Source: Brevibacterium sp. S111
GTDB lineage: Bacteria; Actinomycetota; Actinomycetes; Actinomycetales; Brevibacteriaceae
Length of the DNA: 64,000 nt
Assembly (NCBI RefSeq): GCF_004745075.1
Contig: NZ_RHFH01000011.1
Coordinates: 62,001-126,000, forward strand
Direction of reading: 5' to 3'
In this document: in pieces, positions 19,683-29,153 of the stretch
Position numbering within the stretch: position 1 is the first letter of the stretch
Layout: the number at the start of each line of letters is the position of its first letter
The notes under the pieces: model-generated
Databases searched by the model: none
Told to the model about the DNA's origin: nothing
Seen by the model: only the letters and a program-made list of their open reading frames with translations
Translations under genes and position numbers: made by a program

Positions 19683-19982
19683 TCAGCCTGCACAGTCCGT
19701 GCAGATCGGCACGCCGCCCTCTTCGGTCGCAAGCTGCGAACGATGGCGGACCAAGAAGCATTCCATGCAGGTGAACTCGTCGTTCTGTTTGGGGAGAACA
19801 CGAACGGAGAGCTCTTCGTTCGACAGGTCCGCGCCCGGAAGTTCGAAGCCTTCGGCGACCGCGGTCTCGTCTTCATCGATCTTGCTTGCCTGCGCCTGTG
19901 AGCGCTGAGCCTTGAGCTGTTCGATCGAATCGCTCTTGATCTCATCGTCTTGCTTGCGAGGTGCGTCGTAGTCTGTTGCCAT
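19683..19982 (-). CDS. DUF4193 family protein
   Basis: The protein is 99 aa. The N-terminal half is charged and probably disordered (RKQDDEIKSDSIEQLKAQRS). The C-terminus holds a zinc-ribbon pattern: Cys72 and Cys75 in TCMECFLVRH, and Cys94 and Cys97 in ICTDC. This is the conserved actinobacterial DUF4193 protein. Its role is unknown; a small zinc-binding regulator or RNA polymerase-associated factor is conceivable but not shown. The upstream region is rich in inverted repeats. Confidence 0.88.
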   Translation of the reverse strand: MATDYDAPRKQDDEIKSDSIEQLKAQRSQAQASKIDEDETAVAEGFELPGADLSNEELSVRVLPKQNDEFTCMECFLVRHRSQLATEEGGVPICTDCAG

Positions 19983-20069
19983 ATGGCCTCATCGCTCTCT
20001 GTCCAGGGGGTGCCGAAGAGGATCATCGTATCCTCCGCGTGACGTGTCCCCAGCATTGTGCACTGTATG

Positions 20070-20162
20070 CTTGCCGTTGGCAAGATGGAATGCGTACCCT
20101 ATACGGTGATTCTCATCACCAGTTTGTCGACACATGTCGATCACACATAGAGTTCTCGAGAA
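20070..20162. repeat. Cluster of four short inverted repeats
   Basis: Within 93 bp there are CTTGCC-gtt-GGCAAG (20070-20084), GTGAT-tctc-ATCAC (20106-20119), TCGACA-ca-TGTCGA (20127-20140) and TTCTCGAGAA (20153-20162). They sit in the divergent promoter region between DUF4193 and the small gene at 20267, a 284-bp gap in which I see no gene. Confidence 0.5.
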
Positions 20163-20266
20163 GCTCTGCAAGAATGCTTGTGATGGACAGCACCGACAGT
20201 CCGCTCTGCCGGTAGAACACCGGGTTCGTCCTCACCGGAGGCGACCCCAGGAAGGACGGATCCACA

Positions 20267-20494
20267 ATGAGTGAATTCGCTGATCAGCTCGATACTCGAA
20301 TCGATGATGTCCGTCATCGCATTCACGAGGCCCGGTCCGCCGGTGACGACTTCCTCGTCGAAAATCTCATCGACGACCTGCAGAACCTCATGGAACTCGC
20401 CGATCGCAACGACGTCGATACCGGACCTATCGCCGAGGTGATCCAGGCCGAGACGGGCGCTCTGCCCGTCATCCCGAGCCCGGAAGACGCCTGA
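20267..20494 (+). CDS. Small conserved acidic protein (75 aa)
   Basis: The protein begins MSEFADQLDTRIDDVRHRIH and is almost entirely helical, with a heptad-like pattern over residues 5-45 and a Pro-rich tail ending IPSPEDA. The net charge is strongly acidic. No domain is recognised. AAGGA about 12 nt upstream is a plausible but distant ribosome site. A strong hairpin follows, so the gene is probably expressed alone. Confidence 0.65.
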   Translation: MSEFADQLDTRIDDVRHRIHEARSAGDDFLVENLIDDLQNLMELADRNDVDTGPIAEVIQAETGALPVIPSPEDA

Positions 20495-20506
20495 GGATCT
20501 GAGTAC

Positions 20507-20547
20507 GAAGAACCCTCCCCCACCGAATCGGTGAGGGAGGGTTCTTC
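20507..20547. terminator. Hairpin terminator between convergent genes
   Basis: GAAGAACCCTCCC pairs perfectly with GGGAGGGTTCTTC. The stem continues as CACCGA/TCGGTG after one C-A mismatch. It lies 12 nt after the small gene and 11 nt beyond the hemH stop. Confidence 0.85.
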
Positions 20548-20558
20548 ATGTTCTGGAA

Positions 20559-21671
20559 TCAGTTCGCGTGCGCCCAGTTCGGGACCGTGGCGCGTTCGAT
20601 ACGACCGCGACAGCACTCGATGCTGCACGCTCCGCTGCCGGGCACCAGCGCCACCGTTCCGGGCAGCGCGGGGGCTTCGACCTCTTCACCGCGCAGCTGT
20701 GCGACTCGCTCCATGACGAGGTCGACGAGACCGGACACGAACGCTTCATGAGTGCCGACGGTGGCGGCGCGGGTGAACGCGAACCCGAGTTCGTCCGCGG
20801 TCTCCTTCGCTTCGGTGTCGAGGTCGAAGGCGACCTCCATATGGTCGGAGATGAAGCCGATGGGCACGAGCACGACACCGCTGACCCCCTCCTCGGCGAG
20901 TTCGGCCATCCGGTCGTTGACGTCGGGTTCGAGCCAGGGCACCTCCGGCGAACCCGACCGGGAGCAGTAGACGAGTTCGGCGGGAATGCGCTCGGATTCG
21001 TCCATGCGACCCATGAGGTGGTCCATGAGCTCTTCGTGCTGGGCGAGGTAGCCGTTCGTCGTCGCCGCCGACGCATCCTGCATGACGTTCGGAATCGAGT
21101 GGGTGACGAAGAGAATGCGGTGTTCGGCCGCGTCGAGCTCACCGACCTGCTTCTTGAAGTCCGTCAGGGCCTGGCTCAGGCAGGCGGCACAGGCGTCGGC
21201 ATAGCCGAGATGGTTGTAGAACTGGCGGATCTTGTCGATCGAGACCGTGAGCCCCTCCCCGGCGAGCGTGTCGATCGTCTCCGCGAAGTCCTCACGGTAC
21301 TGCCGGCACGAGGAGTACGACGAGTAGGCGGAGGTGTCGATGGAGAGGAACGAGGAGGCACCGTTCTGGGCGAGGCTGCGCACCTCATCGGTGAGATAGG
21401 GATCCCAGTTGCGGTTGCCCCAGATCAGCGGGGTGTCGATTCCCCGGCGGTCGAGTTCGGCCCGCAGCGCGGCGAGCAGAGCCTTGTTCTGGTCGTTGAT
21501 CGGGGACTTGCCTCCGAAGCCGAAGTAGTGCTCCCCCACCTCCTCGAGTCGCTCCTCCGGGATCCCGCGGCCGGCGGTGACGTTGCGGAGGAAAGGAACC
21601 ACTTCTTCTGGGGCCTCGGGTCCTCCGAATGACATGAGGATCAGGGCATCGATGGGTGCAGTCTTATTCAC
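20559..21671 (-). CDS. hemH: Coproporphyrin ferrochelatase
   Basis: This 370-residue enzyme inserts Fe2+ into coproporphyrin III, the step between HemY and HemQ. The catalytic His is His191 in FVTHSIPN, and the conserved acidic partner is in SDHMEVAFDLD. Cys161/Cys164 and the C-terminal GACSIECCRGRI cluster (Cys349, 353, 354) are consistent with the [2Fe-2S] cluster of actinobacterial ferrochelatases. GTG at 21671 starts the family-like sequence NKTAPIDALILMSFGG; the open frame upstream is not conserved-looking. It has no ribosome site but a TAAAAT 7 nt upstream, suggesting a leaderless mRNA. It is separate from the hemEYQ operon. Confidence 0.95.
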   Translation of the reverse strand: MNKTAPIDALILMSFGGPEAPEEVVPFLRNVTAGRGIPEERLEEVGEHYFGFGGKSPINDQNKALLAALRAELDRRGIDTPLIWGNRNWDPYLTDEVRSLAQNGASSFLSIDTSAYSSYSSCRQYREDFAETIDTLAGEGLTVSIDKIRQFYNHLGYADACAACLSQALTDFKKQVGELDAAEHRILFVTHSIPNVMQDASAATTNGYLAQHEELMDHLMGRMDESERIPAELVYCSRSGSPEVPWLEPDVNDRMAELAEEGVSGVVLVPIGFISDHMEVAFDLDTEAKETADELGFAFTRAATVGTHEAFVSGLVDLVMERVAQLRGEEVEAPALPGTVALVPGSGACSIECCRGRIERATVPNWAHAN

Positions 21672-21678
21672 GGTTTCG

Positions 21679-21684
21679 ATTTTA
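21679..21684 (-). promoter_or_regulatory. Putative -10 element of a leaderless hemH transcript
   Basis: TAAAAT on the minus strand is followed by 7 nt and then the GTG. The -35 region is not conserved. Confidence 0.5.
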
Positions 21685-21929
21685 CAGGCTGTAGAGCGTC
21701 TCGGCCCGATGTCCGCAGAGTGAGCCTGGCCCACTCACGGAGCAGACGCCGCGCCGTCGCGGCCCGCCTCGCCGGCGGCAAGTGACGCTCCTGCGTGTCC
21801 GAATTCACAGTTTCACCCGCACAAACCCCGAACCGGCCCGTGATTTCGCGACTCGCGTGCAAATCTGCCCGGTGCGAGAGGCCGAACGTGACACGATTCA
21901 GATGAGACGCGACAAAGGAGCTTAAGGCA

Positions 21930-23054
21930 ATGCGTGAACTGATCTTGAACGGAGTCGACGCAGATGGCACCCATCTGCTGTTGAACGACGAGAACGGGCT
22001 TCAGTACCGAGTCGTCCTCGACGAGGCTCTCACCGCCGCGGTGCGCAGGGAACGCACCCCATCCAAGTCCGATGCTCCCGTACGTCCCAAGGACATCCAG
22101 GCCATGATCCGCGGCGGCATGGACGCCGAAGAGGTCGCCGCCTCCACCGGCGCCGACATCGACTACGTGCGCACCTATGAGAGCCCGGCCATGGCCGAAC
22201 GCGAACGTACCGCGTACCTGGCCAGTCGTCATCCGATCTACTCCGATCACGATCCCAACGGTGATCCCACCCCGCTCATCGAGCTGTGCCGGGAACGTCT
22301 GGCGATGCGCGACGTCAACATCGACACGATGGAATGGGACTCCTGGAAGCAGCAGGACGGCAACTGGTACGTCCAGCTCACCTTCACTGCCGCCGACCGC
22401 GTCCGCACCGCGAGCTGGCACTACTATCGCCGCTCGCTGACACCGATCGACGACGAAGCCAAATGGCTCGCCGATTCCGGTCCGACCGACACCGGCCCGA
22501 TCCCGAACTATGGGTCCGGAGCCGAACGACAGGTCACCACCGAGGAGGTCGACGTCTTCCCGCAGTCGGGTCCGTCTGAGTCGATCGCCTCAGACGGTCC
22601 CGTGCGGCCGACGGCCGGTTCGGCGCCGTCCCAGCAGGCCCGCGACCACCAGGCCGAGACCGGGCGGATCCTGGAGAACCTGCGCAAGCGTCGCCATCAT
22701 GAGGCGGAGGAGGAGCCGCGCACTCGTCTGCGTGCGGTCACCGAGGATCCTGAGACGCACCCCCAGGGAGCCCACACTGCTCCTGGCCAGCCCGAGGCTG
22801 CCACCGATGATGAGGTCTTCGCTTTCGAAGATCCCGCACCGGCGGAAGACGACCCGCAGGAGCCGACCGAGAAGGTCGGCGTCTTCGATGACGAGAATCA
22901 GCTGTCCCTGCTCAATGAGCCCGGTGTCAGCGACCACTCCGAACAGCACAAGGATGCGTCTGCGGCCAAGGAAGCGAAGCCGAAGGCGAAGAAGAACTCC
23001 CGCGCGTCGATCCCGAGCTGGGACGAGATCATGTTCGGCTCGAAGCGGGACTGA
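21930..23054 (+). CDS. sepH: Septation protein SepH (DUF3071)
   Basis: The protein is 374 aa. The conserved N-terminal domain begins MRELILNGVDADGTHLLLND and includes a helix-turn-helix-like segment (KDIQAMIRGGMDAEEVAAST). DWDSW-type conservation appears in MEWDSWKQQDGNWYVQLTF. Residues 200-350 are a long, acidic, probably disordered linker, and a short conserved basic end has SIPSWDEIMFGSKRD. SepH stimulates FtsZ assembly at the septum in actinobacteria. AAGGAG lies 10 nt before the ATG. Its 3' end overlaps the convergent cydDC gene by 26 bp. Confidence 0.93.
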   Translation: MRELILNGVDADGTHLLLNDENGLQYRVVLDEALTAAVRRERTPSKSDAPVRPKDIQAMIRGGMDAEEVAASTGADIDYVRTYESPAMAERERTAYLASRHPIYSDHDPNGDPTPLIELCRERLAMRDVNIDTMEWDSWKQQDGNWYVQLTFTAADRVRTASWHYYRRSLTPIDDEAKWLADSGPTDTGPIPNYGSGAERQVTTEEVDVFPQSGPSESIASDGPVRPTAGSAPSQQARDHQAETGRILENLRKRRHHEAEEEPRTRLRAVTEDPETHPQGAHTAPGQPEAATDDEVFAFEDPAPAEDDPQEPTEKVGVFDDENQLSLLNEPGVSDHSEQHKDASAAKEAKPKAKKNSRASIPSWDEIMFGSKRD

Positions 23055-26000
23055 CTTCGGCCCTGCCGTCTTCCGGGGCGTTCCGGCCCAGATCGACGAC
23101 CGTGTCCCCGACGTCGATGAGACGACGGTCGTGAGTGACCATGACGACGGTGCGTTCCACGAGGCTCCTGCGCAGATCGTCGATGAGGTCCCTCGCGGTC
23201 TCGTCGTCGAGGTGTGCCGTCGGTTCGTCGAGGACGATGACACCGGCTCCGGTGAGCAGGGTCCTCGCCACCGCAAGGCGCTGTCGCTGACCGCCGGAGA
23301 CTTCCGTACCGTGATCGCCGACCCAGCGGTCGAGGCCGGCGGCATCGGCCCATTCGCCCAGCCCTGCGGCACGCAGAGCCTCGAACATCTCCGCGTCAGA
23401 GGGCAGGCTCGGCCGGGCCAGCGCCAGGTTGCCGCGCACGGTGGAGCGGAAGACATGTGCTTCCTGCGGACACCAGGCCAGCTGCCCGACCAGGTCTTCG
23501 GGTGAGCGCGTGAGCATGTCGTGGCCCTCGCCCTCGCTGTCGCGGGCGGTATAGGACCCGGACCAGGGGTCGAGGAATCGCAGCAGCACGCTCAGACTCG
23601 TCGTCTTCCCGGTGCCGCTGTCTCCGCACAGAACGGTCCAGCTGCCGCGTTCGGCCTGCAGCTGAAGTCCCTCGAGCACCGCCTGCTCATCCCACCCCAC
23701 GGTGATTCCGTCGAGTTCGAGTGCGTCGATTCCCGCCCGAGCGCTCACGGTCCGCGATGGCGCTGCCGATGATTCTGCGTCTGCGGTGTCGTCCTCGCGC
23801 TCCGGCTCTGAAGCCTGCGGCTGCCGGGCCCTCGTGCCGCGGTGTGCAGCCGGCAGCGCGTCGAGTGCTGCGGCCAGTCCCGGCAGCTGCCGGAATGCCT
23901 CGAGTGCGGAGGCGAACACGTCGTTGAGTCCGAGAGCCATGAGTGTCAGGACTGCGAGGATCTCCGTCGGAGTCTCCGAAGTCACTGCCAGCACCAGAGC
24001 TGTGGCGAAGGTGCTCAGCTGCAGCCATACCTGGGCCAGTCCGAAATTCCGTGCCGAGGCGGCCTGTTTCGCGGCCAGTCTCTTCTCCGAGGCGGCCAGC
24101 AGATCGAGGACACGGTCATCGGCCCCATTCGTATGCAGATCGTCTTTGGCACTCAGCGCTCTGGTGAGCAGGGAGAGGATCCGGTTGTGGTCATCGCGGA
24201 TGCCGCGTGCCAGTCTGCTCTCGGCACGGATGACGATGATCGGGACGATGATGAGATCGATCCCGGCGAGCAGCAGGATCCACGGCAGCGCGCCGAAGTC
24301 GAGCAGGGCTGCGGTGATGCTCACACCGATGACGACCATCGCGGACACGAGCGGCGGGAACAGGGTGCGTGGGACGAGGTCGCGCACATCGTCGGCGTCG
24401 GCGACCATGGCCCGCAGGGCGGAGTCCGAGGTGCGCAGTCTCCGGTCGCTCATGCCCACGGATTCGAAATGCTCCCACACGGTGGTGCGGAGTCGGGTGA
24501 GCGCGGCGAAGATCGCCGAGTGCAGCCGCAGGCGACTGACATAGAGGAGCACTGAACGGCTGAGGCCGAAGAACCGGACACCGACGATGGCGACCATGAG
24601 CAGCATGATCGGCGGCTGGTACGAGGCTTCGACGATGAGCCAGGCCGAGACCGCGGTCAGGGCGATGGCCGCCAGGCTCGAGGCACAGGCCGTGAGGGCG
24701 GCGATCAGCATCGACGGGGTGAACAGCGGCAGGCTCGAGGAGAGGATCGCCCATCGCCTCCGCAGCGCAGTCGGCCACGGTTCCGAGGCGGGCATGAAAT
24801 CCGAAGCGGACTCCTCGCCGAATTCTGAGTCGAGCTCCGAACCGCGCTTCGAGAGCGCCTCCCCTGCAGACTCCGGCCCCAGCGAGGACGAGGATTCACT
24901 GACTCCGGGAGCACCGGTGGGCACGTGCGCCTCCACTTCGGCACCTGTTCTCTCTGCCGCCGGGGTCTTCTCCGGGCGGATCTCGGTCTCGGCCAGAGCG
25001 CGAACCCGTTCGTCATGGCTGGCCAGGACGACACGATGGGTGGCGGCCGCCTCGGCGATCATGGCGATGACGATGTCGGCATTGTCGGCGTCGAGGTGCG
25101 CGGTCGGTTCGTCGAGGACGAGGATATCGGCTCCCCCGCCGAGGCGGTGCAGCACCCGCACCAACGCGAGACGACGCTGCTGGCCGGGGCTGAGCGCGGC
25201 CGTCTGGGTGGACAGTTCCGTGGGCAGACCGGCGGCGGCCAAGGCGGCCCGTGCCTGTCCACGATCGAGTCCGAACAGGCTGAGTTCGGCACCGATGGTG
25301 GCGGAGAACATCCGCGGCGCCTGCGGCACATAGGCCGCAGACACAGGTGCGACGGTGGTCCGGGCGTCGGCGGGCAGGCTGCCGACCAGGGCGCTCAAGA
25401 CGGTGGTCTTCCCCGCGCCCGAGCGTCCGCTGATCGTGGTCACTCCCGGGGCGGTGTCGATGGTGCCCGACCAGGAGACGAGTGTGCCGTCACCGTAGAT
25501 GACGTGCTGGCTCGCGGACTCGCCGATGGCCGACACCACCTCGCCCGGCACCGGTGCAGCGCCGGGCACCTGTCCCTCGTCACGCACCGGCGTCTCACTC
25601 GCCGCCTGTGCTTCGGCAAGCAGCCCCTGCGCCCGTCCACGAGCTTCGCGCCCGTTCTCGCTGGCATGGAACCCGGAGCCGAGTTCACGCAGAGGGATGA
25701 AGCATTCGGGGGCGATGAGGAGGACGAAGAGTCCCGCACTGAGATCCATCGTCCCGTTGACCAGGCGCAGTCCGATGACCACGGCGACCAGCGCCACCGA
25801 GATCGTGGCGATGAGCTCGAGCGCCAGGCTCGAGAGGAAGGCGATGCGCAGCGTCGAGAGGTTCGCATCGTGATAGCGCTGCCCGAGTTCGCGCAGACGG
25901 CGCGCATGATCACGGGACCGGCCGAGACCGATGAGGACGGGGAGCCCCTCGGCGAGTTCGGCCAGATGATCGGACAGACGTTCCAGAGCACCGAGCGTCT

Positions 26001-26523
26001 CACGCGTCGATTCGGCCGTGTACCGACCGATGAGCACCATGAACACGGGCACCAGCGGCAGGCACACGGCGATGATCACCGCCGAGAGCACATCGCTGAA
26101 GACGATCCGCACAAGCAGGACGACGGGGACCACGGCGGCGGCGCTGAGCGCGGGCACCACCGTGGTGAAGTAGTCGTCGAGGTCGTCGATGCCGCGGGTG
26201 ACCGTGACCGCTGTCGTGGTCTTCGGCCGTCCGCGGCCGCGCAGCAGGGCGCCGAGGATCCCCGCGCGCAGATCGCGTTTCGATTCGGCGGCCAGGGAAG
26301 CGCCCAGTCGCCTGTCCAGCCACAGCCCGCCGCCGCGCAGCAGCGCACCGAGGATGCCGAGGACCACCCACAGTCCCGGTGCGCTGTGGCCGACGATGGC
26401 ACGCACGAGCGCTTCGGCGACGAGCACGATCCCTGTTGCCCGCGAGAGCGCGGAGCACACCGAGAGCACGAGTCCGCGCCGACCGTTCGGCAGCTCGAGC
26501 AGGATCGACAGGGGTGAGCTCAC
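23029..26523 (-). CDS. cydDC: Fused CydD-CydC thiol/heme ABC exporter
   Basis: The protein is 1164 aa, two ABC half-transporters in one chain. The CydD-like half has six membrane helices, Walker A ISGRSGAGKTT near residue 365, signature LSPGQQRR and Walker B DILVLDEPTAHLD. A Ser/Glu-rich linker of about 80 residues follows. The CydC-like half has Walker A CGDSGTGKTT near residue 968, signature VSGGQRQR and Walker B VIVLDEPTAHLD. It is needed for assembly of cytochrome bd. The GTG start overlaps the cydB stop (GTGA). Fused CydDC is known in other actinobacteria. The last 9 codons overlap sepH on the opposite strand. Confidence 0.93.
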   Translation of the reverse strand: MSSPLSILLELPNGRRGLVLSVCSALSRATGIVLVAEALVRAIVGHSAPGLWVVLGILGALLRGGGLWLDRRLGASLAAESKRDLRAGILGALLRGRGRPKTTTAVTVTRGIDDLDDYFTTVVPALSAAAVVPVVLLVRIVFSDVLSAVIIAVCLPLVPVFMVLIGRYTAESTRETLGALERLSDHLAELAEGLPVLIGLGRSRDHARRLRELGQRYHDANLSTLRIAFLSSLALELIATISVALVAVVIGLRLVNGTMDLSAGLFVLLIAPECFIPLRELGSGFHASENGREARGRAQGLLAEAQAASETPVRDEGQVPGAAPVPGEVVSAIGESASQHVIYGDGTLVSWSGTIDTAPGVTTISGRSGAGKTTVLSALVGSLPADARTTVAPVSAAYVPQAPRMFSATIGAELSLFGLDRGQARAALAAAGLPTELSTQTAALSPGQQRRLALVRVLHRLGGGADILVLDEPTAHLDADNADIVIAMIAEAAATHRVVLASHDERVRALAETEIRPEKTPAAERTGAEVEAHVPTGAPGVSESSSSLGPESAGEALSKRGSELDSEFGEESASDFMPASEPWPTALRRRWAILSSSLPLFTPSMLIAALTACASSLAAIALTAVSAWLIVEASYQPPIMLLMVAIVGVRFFGLSRSVLLYVSRLRLHSAIFAALTRLRTTVWEHFESVGMSDRRLRTSDSALRAMVADADDVRDLVPRTLFPPLVSAMVVIGVSITAALLDFGALPWILLLAGIDLIIVPIIVIRAESRLARGIRDDHNRILSLLTRALSAKDDLHTNGADDRVLDLLAASEKRLAAKQAASARNFGLAQVWLQLSTFATALVLAVTSETPTEILAVLTLMALGLNDVFASALEAFRQLPGLAAALDALPAAHRGTRARQPQASEPEREDDTADAESSAAPSRTVSARAGIDALELDGITVGWDEQAVLEGLQLQAERGSWTVLCGDSGTGKTTSLSVLLRFLDPWSGSYTARDSEGEGHDMLTRSPEDLVGQLAWCPQEAHVFRSTVRGNLALARPSLPSDAEMFEALRAAGLGEWADAAGLDRWVGDHGTEVSGGQRQRLAVARTLLTGAGVIVLDEPTAHLDDETARDLIDDLRRSLVERTVVMVTHDRRLIDVGDTVVDLGRNAPEDGRAEVSPASSRT

Positions 26524-27542
26524 GACCGGATCGCCACCGGCACCTTGTGTGCTTCGGGGATGTGGGTCTCAGCGATGCGGCCGAGGAACATCCGGTAGCT
26601 GAAGATCTGATAGCCGATGATCACCGGGAGAATGACCACGGTGACGATGAGCATGACGGTCAGGGTGTAGTCCGAGGACGAGGCCGTGGCGACCGTCAGC
26701 GAATTCGCCGCATCGAGCGTCGACGGCAGCACATTCGGGTACGCTCCGGCGAAGACCGAGCCGAGTCCGGTCAGCAGGTAGATCCCGTGGAGGACGAAGG
26801 CGCGCTTCTCAGCGCCTGCCCGCACCGCGAAGAACGCGGTGATGAGAGTGATGAGTCCGATGAGCACGGGCACGATGAGCCAGGTGCGGTGTGTGACGGA
26901 CAGAGCGAACCAGATGACGAACGGGATCGCCGCAGGCAGCATGGCACGCGCGGCCCACCGCTGAGCCCGGGCCCGGATCTCTCCCTGCGTCTTGAGTCCG
27001 AGGAAGACGAGCCCGTGGACGAGGGTGAACCCGATCCCGCCGAGTCCGCCGAGCAGAGCCGGCCAGGACACCCAGGCGAAGGGACCGCCGACGATGTCAC
27101 CGTGGCCGTTGAGCGGCAGCCCGGTCGTCGTCATTGCCAGCATCGCACCGATGCAGAACGCGGTGACGGCCGAACCGACCGCCATCGCCCAGGTCCAGAA
27201 CGACTTCCACGCCTGTGTGTGGCCCTTTCCGCGGTACTCGATCGACACGGCACGGAAGATGAGGCCGAGCAGGCACAGGGTGAGCGGAATGTAGAGGGCG
27301 GAGAACAGCGAGGCGTACCAATGCGGGAACGCGGCGAACATCGCGCCGGCCGCGGTGATCAGCCACACCTCGTTGCCGTCCCACACGGGACCGATCGAGT
27401 TGAGCAGCACGCGTCTGCCGCGTTCGCTGCGGGACAGGAACGGCATCATCATGCCGACGCCGAGGTCGAAGCCGTCGAGGAACATGTAGCCGATCCACAG
27501 GACGACGATGAGAACGAACCAGATCGTGGCGAGGATTTCCAT
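26520..27542 (-). CDS. cydB: Cytochrome bd ubiquinol/menaquinol oxidase subunit II
   Basis: The protein is 340 aa with about eight to nine membrane helices. The N-terminus has the family motif YMFLDGFDLGVGMMMPFLSR, followed by GPVWDGNEVWLITAAGAMFAAFP. It is the non-heme structural partner of CydA in the terminal oxidase that reduces O2 at low oxygen. It is 12 nt after cydA and overlaps cydDC, making a single cydA-cydB-cydDC operon. Confidence 0.96.
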   Translation of the reverse strand: MEILATIWFVLIVVLWIGYMFLDGFDLGVGMMMPFLSRSERGRRVLLNSIGPVWDGNEVWLITAAGAMFAAFPHWYASLFSALYIPLTLCLLGLIFRAVSIEYRGKGHTQAWKSFWTWAMAVGSAVTAFCIGAMLAMTTTGLPLNGHGDIVGGPFAWVSWPALLGGLGGIGFTLVHGLVFLGLKTQGEIRARAQRWAARAMLPAAIPFVIWFALSVTHRTWLIVPVLIGLITLITAFFAVRAGAEKRAFVLHGIYLLTGLGSVFAGAYPNVLPSTLDAANSLTVATASSSDYTLTVMLIVTVVILPVIIGYQIFSYRMFLGRIAETHIPEAHKVPVAIRS

Positions 27543-27554
27543 CGTGATTCTCCC

Positions 27555-29126
27555 TCAGTAGGCGAACGACAGCACATCGTCGCCGTCGTCGGTGATCGTG
27601 GGTTTGGATTTGGGCGCCGCGAGGTCCGGCATCGCCGAGGCGACTCCGCCCTTGACATAGGTCGTCAGCAGCCGCAGCTCCACGACCATGAGCACCCCGT
27701 ACACGAGGGTCAGGCTGATCAGTGAGAACAGCAGCATTGCGGGTGTGACCTCGGGTGAGAGCGCCGCCTGGGTGTACATGAACACACCGTCGAGCTGGGC
27801 GGGGTTCGGGGCCACGACGAAGGGCTGACGGCCCATTTCGGTGAAGATCCATCCTGCCGAGTTCGCGATGAACGGTGCCGTGATGGCCAGGACGAAGCCG
27901 CGGCTGAGCCATTTCGACTGCGGAACCGTGCCCTTGCGAGAGAGCCAGAGTCCGATCGCGCAGACACCGGCGGCGAGAGCACCGAAGCCGATCATCATGC
28001 GGAATCCCCAGTAGGTGACGATCATGATCGGCTGGTAGTCGATCGGCTCACCGGCGTGTTCGCCGTATCTCGGGTCATCGGGGATATGGGTGCCGTAGTG
28101 CTCCTGGTATTCCGGGAGCAGGGTCGTCACGCCGTGGACCGGGGTGTCGAAGTCGCCGTTGGCGAGGAAGGACAGCAGCCCGGGGATCTCGAAGATGTTC
28201 TGGACGCCGTCGCAGTCGTTCGACGCCGGGTCGGCGATGGTGAGGACGGAGAATTCGGTGCCGTCGTGGCAGGCTGCCTCGGCGGAGGCCATCTTCATCG
28301 GCTGCTGTTCGAACATCAGCTTCGCCTGGACGTCACCGGTGATGGAGACTCCGGCGAAGGCGATGATGCCGACGATGGCGCCGATGCGCAGCGACTTGAT
28401 CCACACCGTGTGGTCGGTCGCGTCGCGCCCGGGCAGTTCGGGTGTGGACCCGACGATGACCTTGCCGTCGGCGCCGACGGTGTCGATGCCGTCCTTGCGT
28501 CGATGGTAGAGGTGGTACCAGGAGATGCCGAGCAGGAACGAACCGCCGACGGCCAGGGCGCCGAAGAGCGTGTGCGTATAGGCCGCGATGGCGGTGTTGT
28601 TGCCGAGCACGGCCCACACATCGGTCATCACCGGTCGACCGTCGACGAGTTCGACGCCGACGGGGTGCTGCATCCACGAGTTCGCGACGATGATGAAGTA
28701 GGCCGAGATCCACGATCCGATGACCGCGCACCACAGCGCACCGAGGTGGACGGCCCGGTGCAGCCGGCCCCAGCCGAAGACCCAGAGGCCGATGAACGTC
28801 GATTCGAGGAAGAAGGCGAGAAGCGCCTCGAGAGCCAGGGGCGCGCCGAAGACATCGCCGACGAAGCGGGAGTACTCGCTCCAGGCCATGCCGAACTGGA
28901 ATTCCTGGACGAGGCCGGTGGCCACACCCATGATGAAGTTGATGAGGAAGAGTTTGCCGAAGAACTTCGTGCTCCGCAGGTAGACCTCGTTGCCTGTGCG
29001 GTGGTAGATCGTCTGCAGGATCGCGACGAGCATCCCGAGCCCCAGCGTCAGCGGCACCATCCAGAAGTGGTAGACCGTGGTGATTCCGAATTGCCATCGT
29101 CCGATGAGGACCGGGTCCAATTCCAT
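27555..29126 (-). CDS. cydA: Cytochrome bd ubiquinol/menaquinol oxidase subunit I
   Basis: The protein is 523 aa. It starts MELDPVLIGRWQFGITTVYH, whose first His region ligates heme b595/d. The quinol-binding Q loop is the short form: GDVQAKLMFEQQPMKMASAE contains the conserved Lys and Glu. GRQPFVV near the C-terminus is also conserved. ATG at 29126 has GGAGAG about 6 nt upstream; an in-frame ATG at 29150 is less family-like. Two adjacent palindromes lie 28 nt upstream, covering a TAGAAT hexamer. It diverges from the BlaI-type repressor gene. Confidence 0.96.
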   Translation of the reverse strand: MELDPVLIGRWQFGITTVYHFWMVPLTLGLGMLVAILQTIYHRTGNEVYLRSTKFFGKLFLINFIMGVATGLVQEFQFGMAWSEYSRFVGDVFGAPLALEALLAFFLESTFIGLWVFGWGRLHRAVHLGALWCAVIGSWISAYFIIVANSWMQHPVGVELVDGRPVMTDVWAVLGNNTAIAAYTHTLFGALAVGGSFLLGISWYHLYHRRKDGIDTVGADGKVIVGSTPELPGRDATDHTVWIKSLRIGAIVGIIAFAGVSITGDVQAKLMFEQQPMKMASAEAACHDGTEFSVLTIADPASNDCDGVQNIFEIPGLLSFLANGDFDTPVHGVTTLLPEYQEHYGTHIPDDPRYGEHAGEPIDYQPIMIVTYWGFRMMIGFGALAAGVCAIGLWLSRKGTVPQSKWLSRGFVLAITAPFIANSAGWIFTEMGRQPFVVAPNPAQLDGVFMYTQAALSPEVTPAMLLFSLISLTLVYGVLMVVELRLLTTYVKGGVASAMPDLAAPKSKPTITDDGDDVLSFAY

Positions 29127-29153
29127 GGGCTCTCCGTTCAGGTTCGGCAATGT

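Noticed and set aside
20215..20227. LexA-like GAAC...GTTC dyad
   Set aside because: The spacing is 5 nt rather than the 4 nt of the actinobacterial SOS box, and the gene downstream has no link to SOS.
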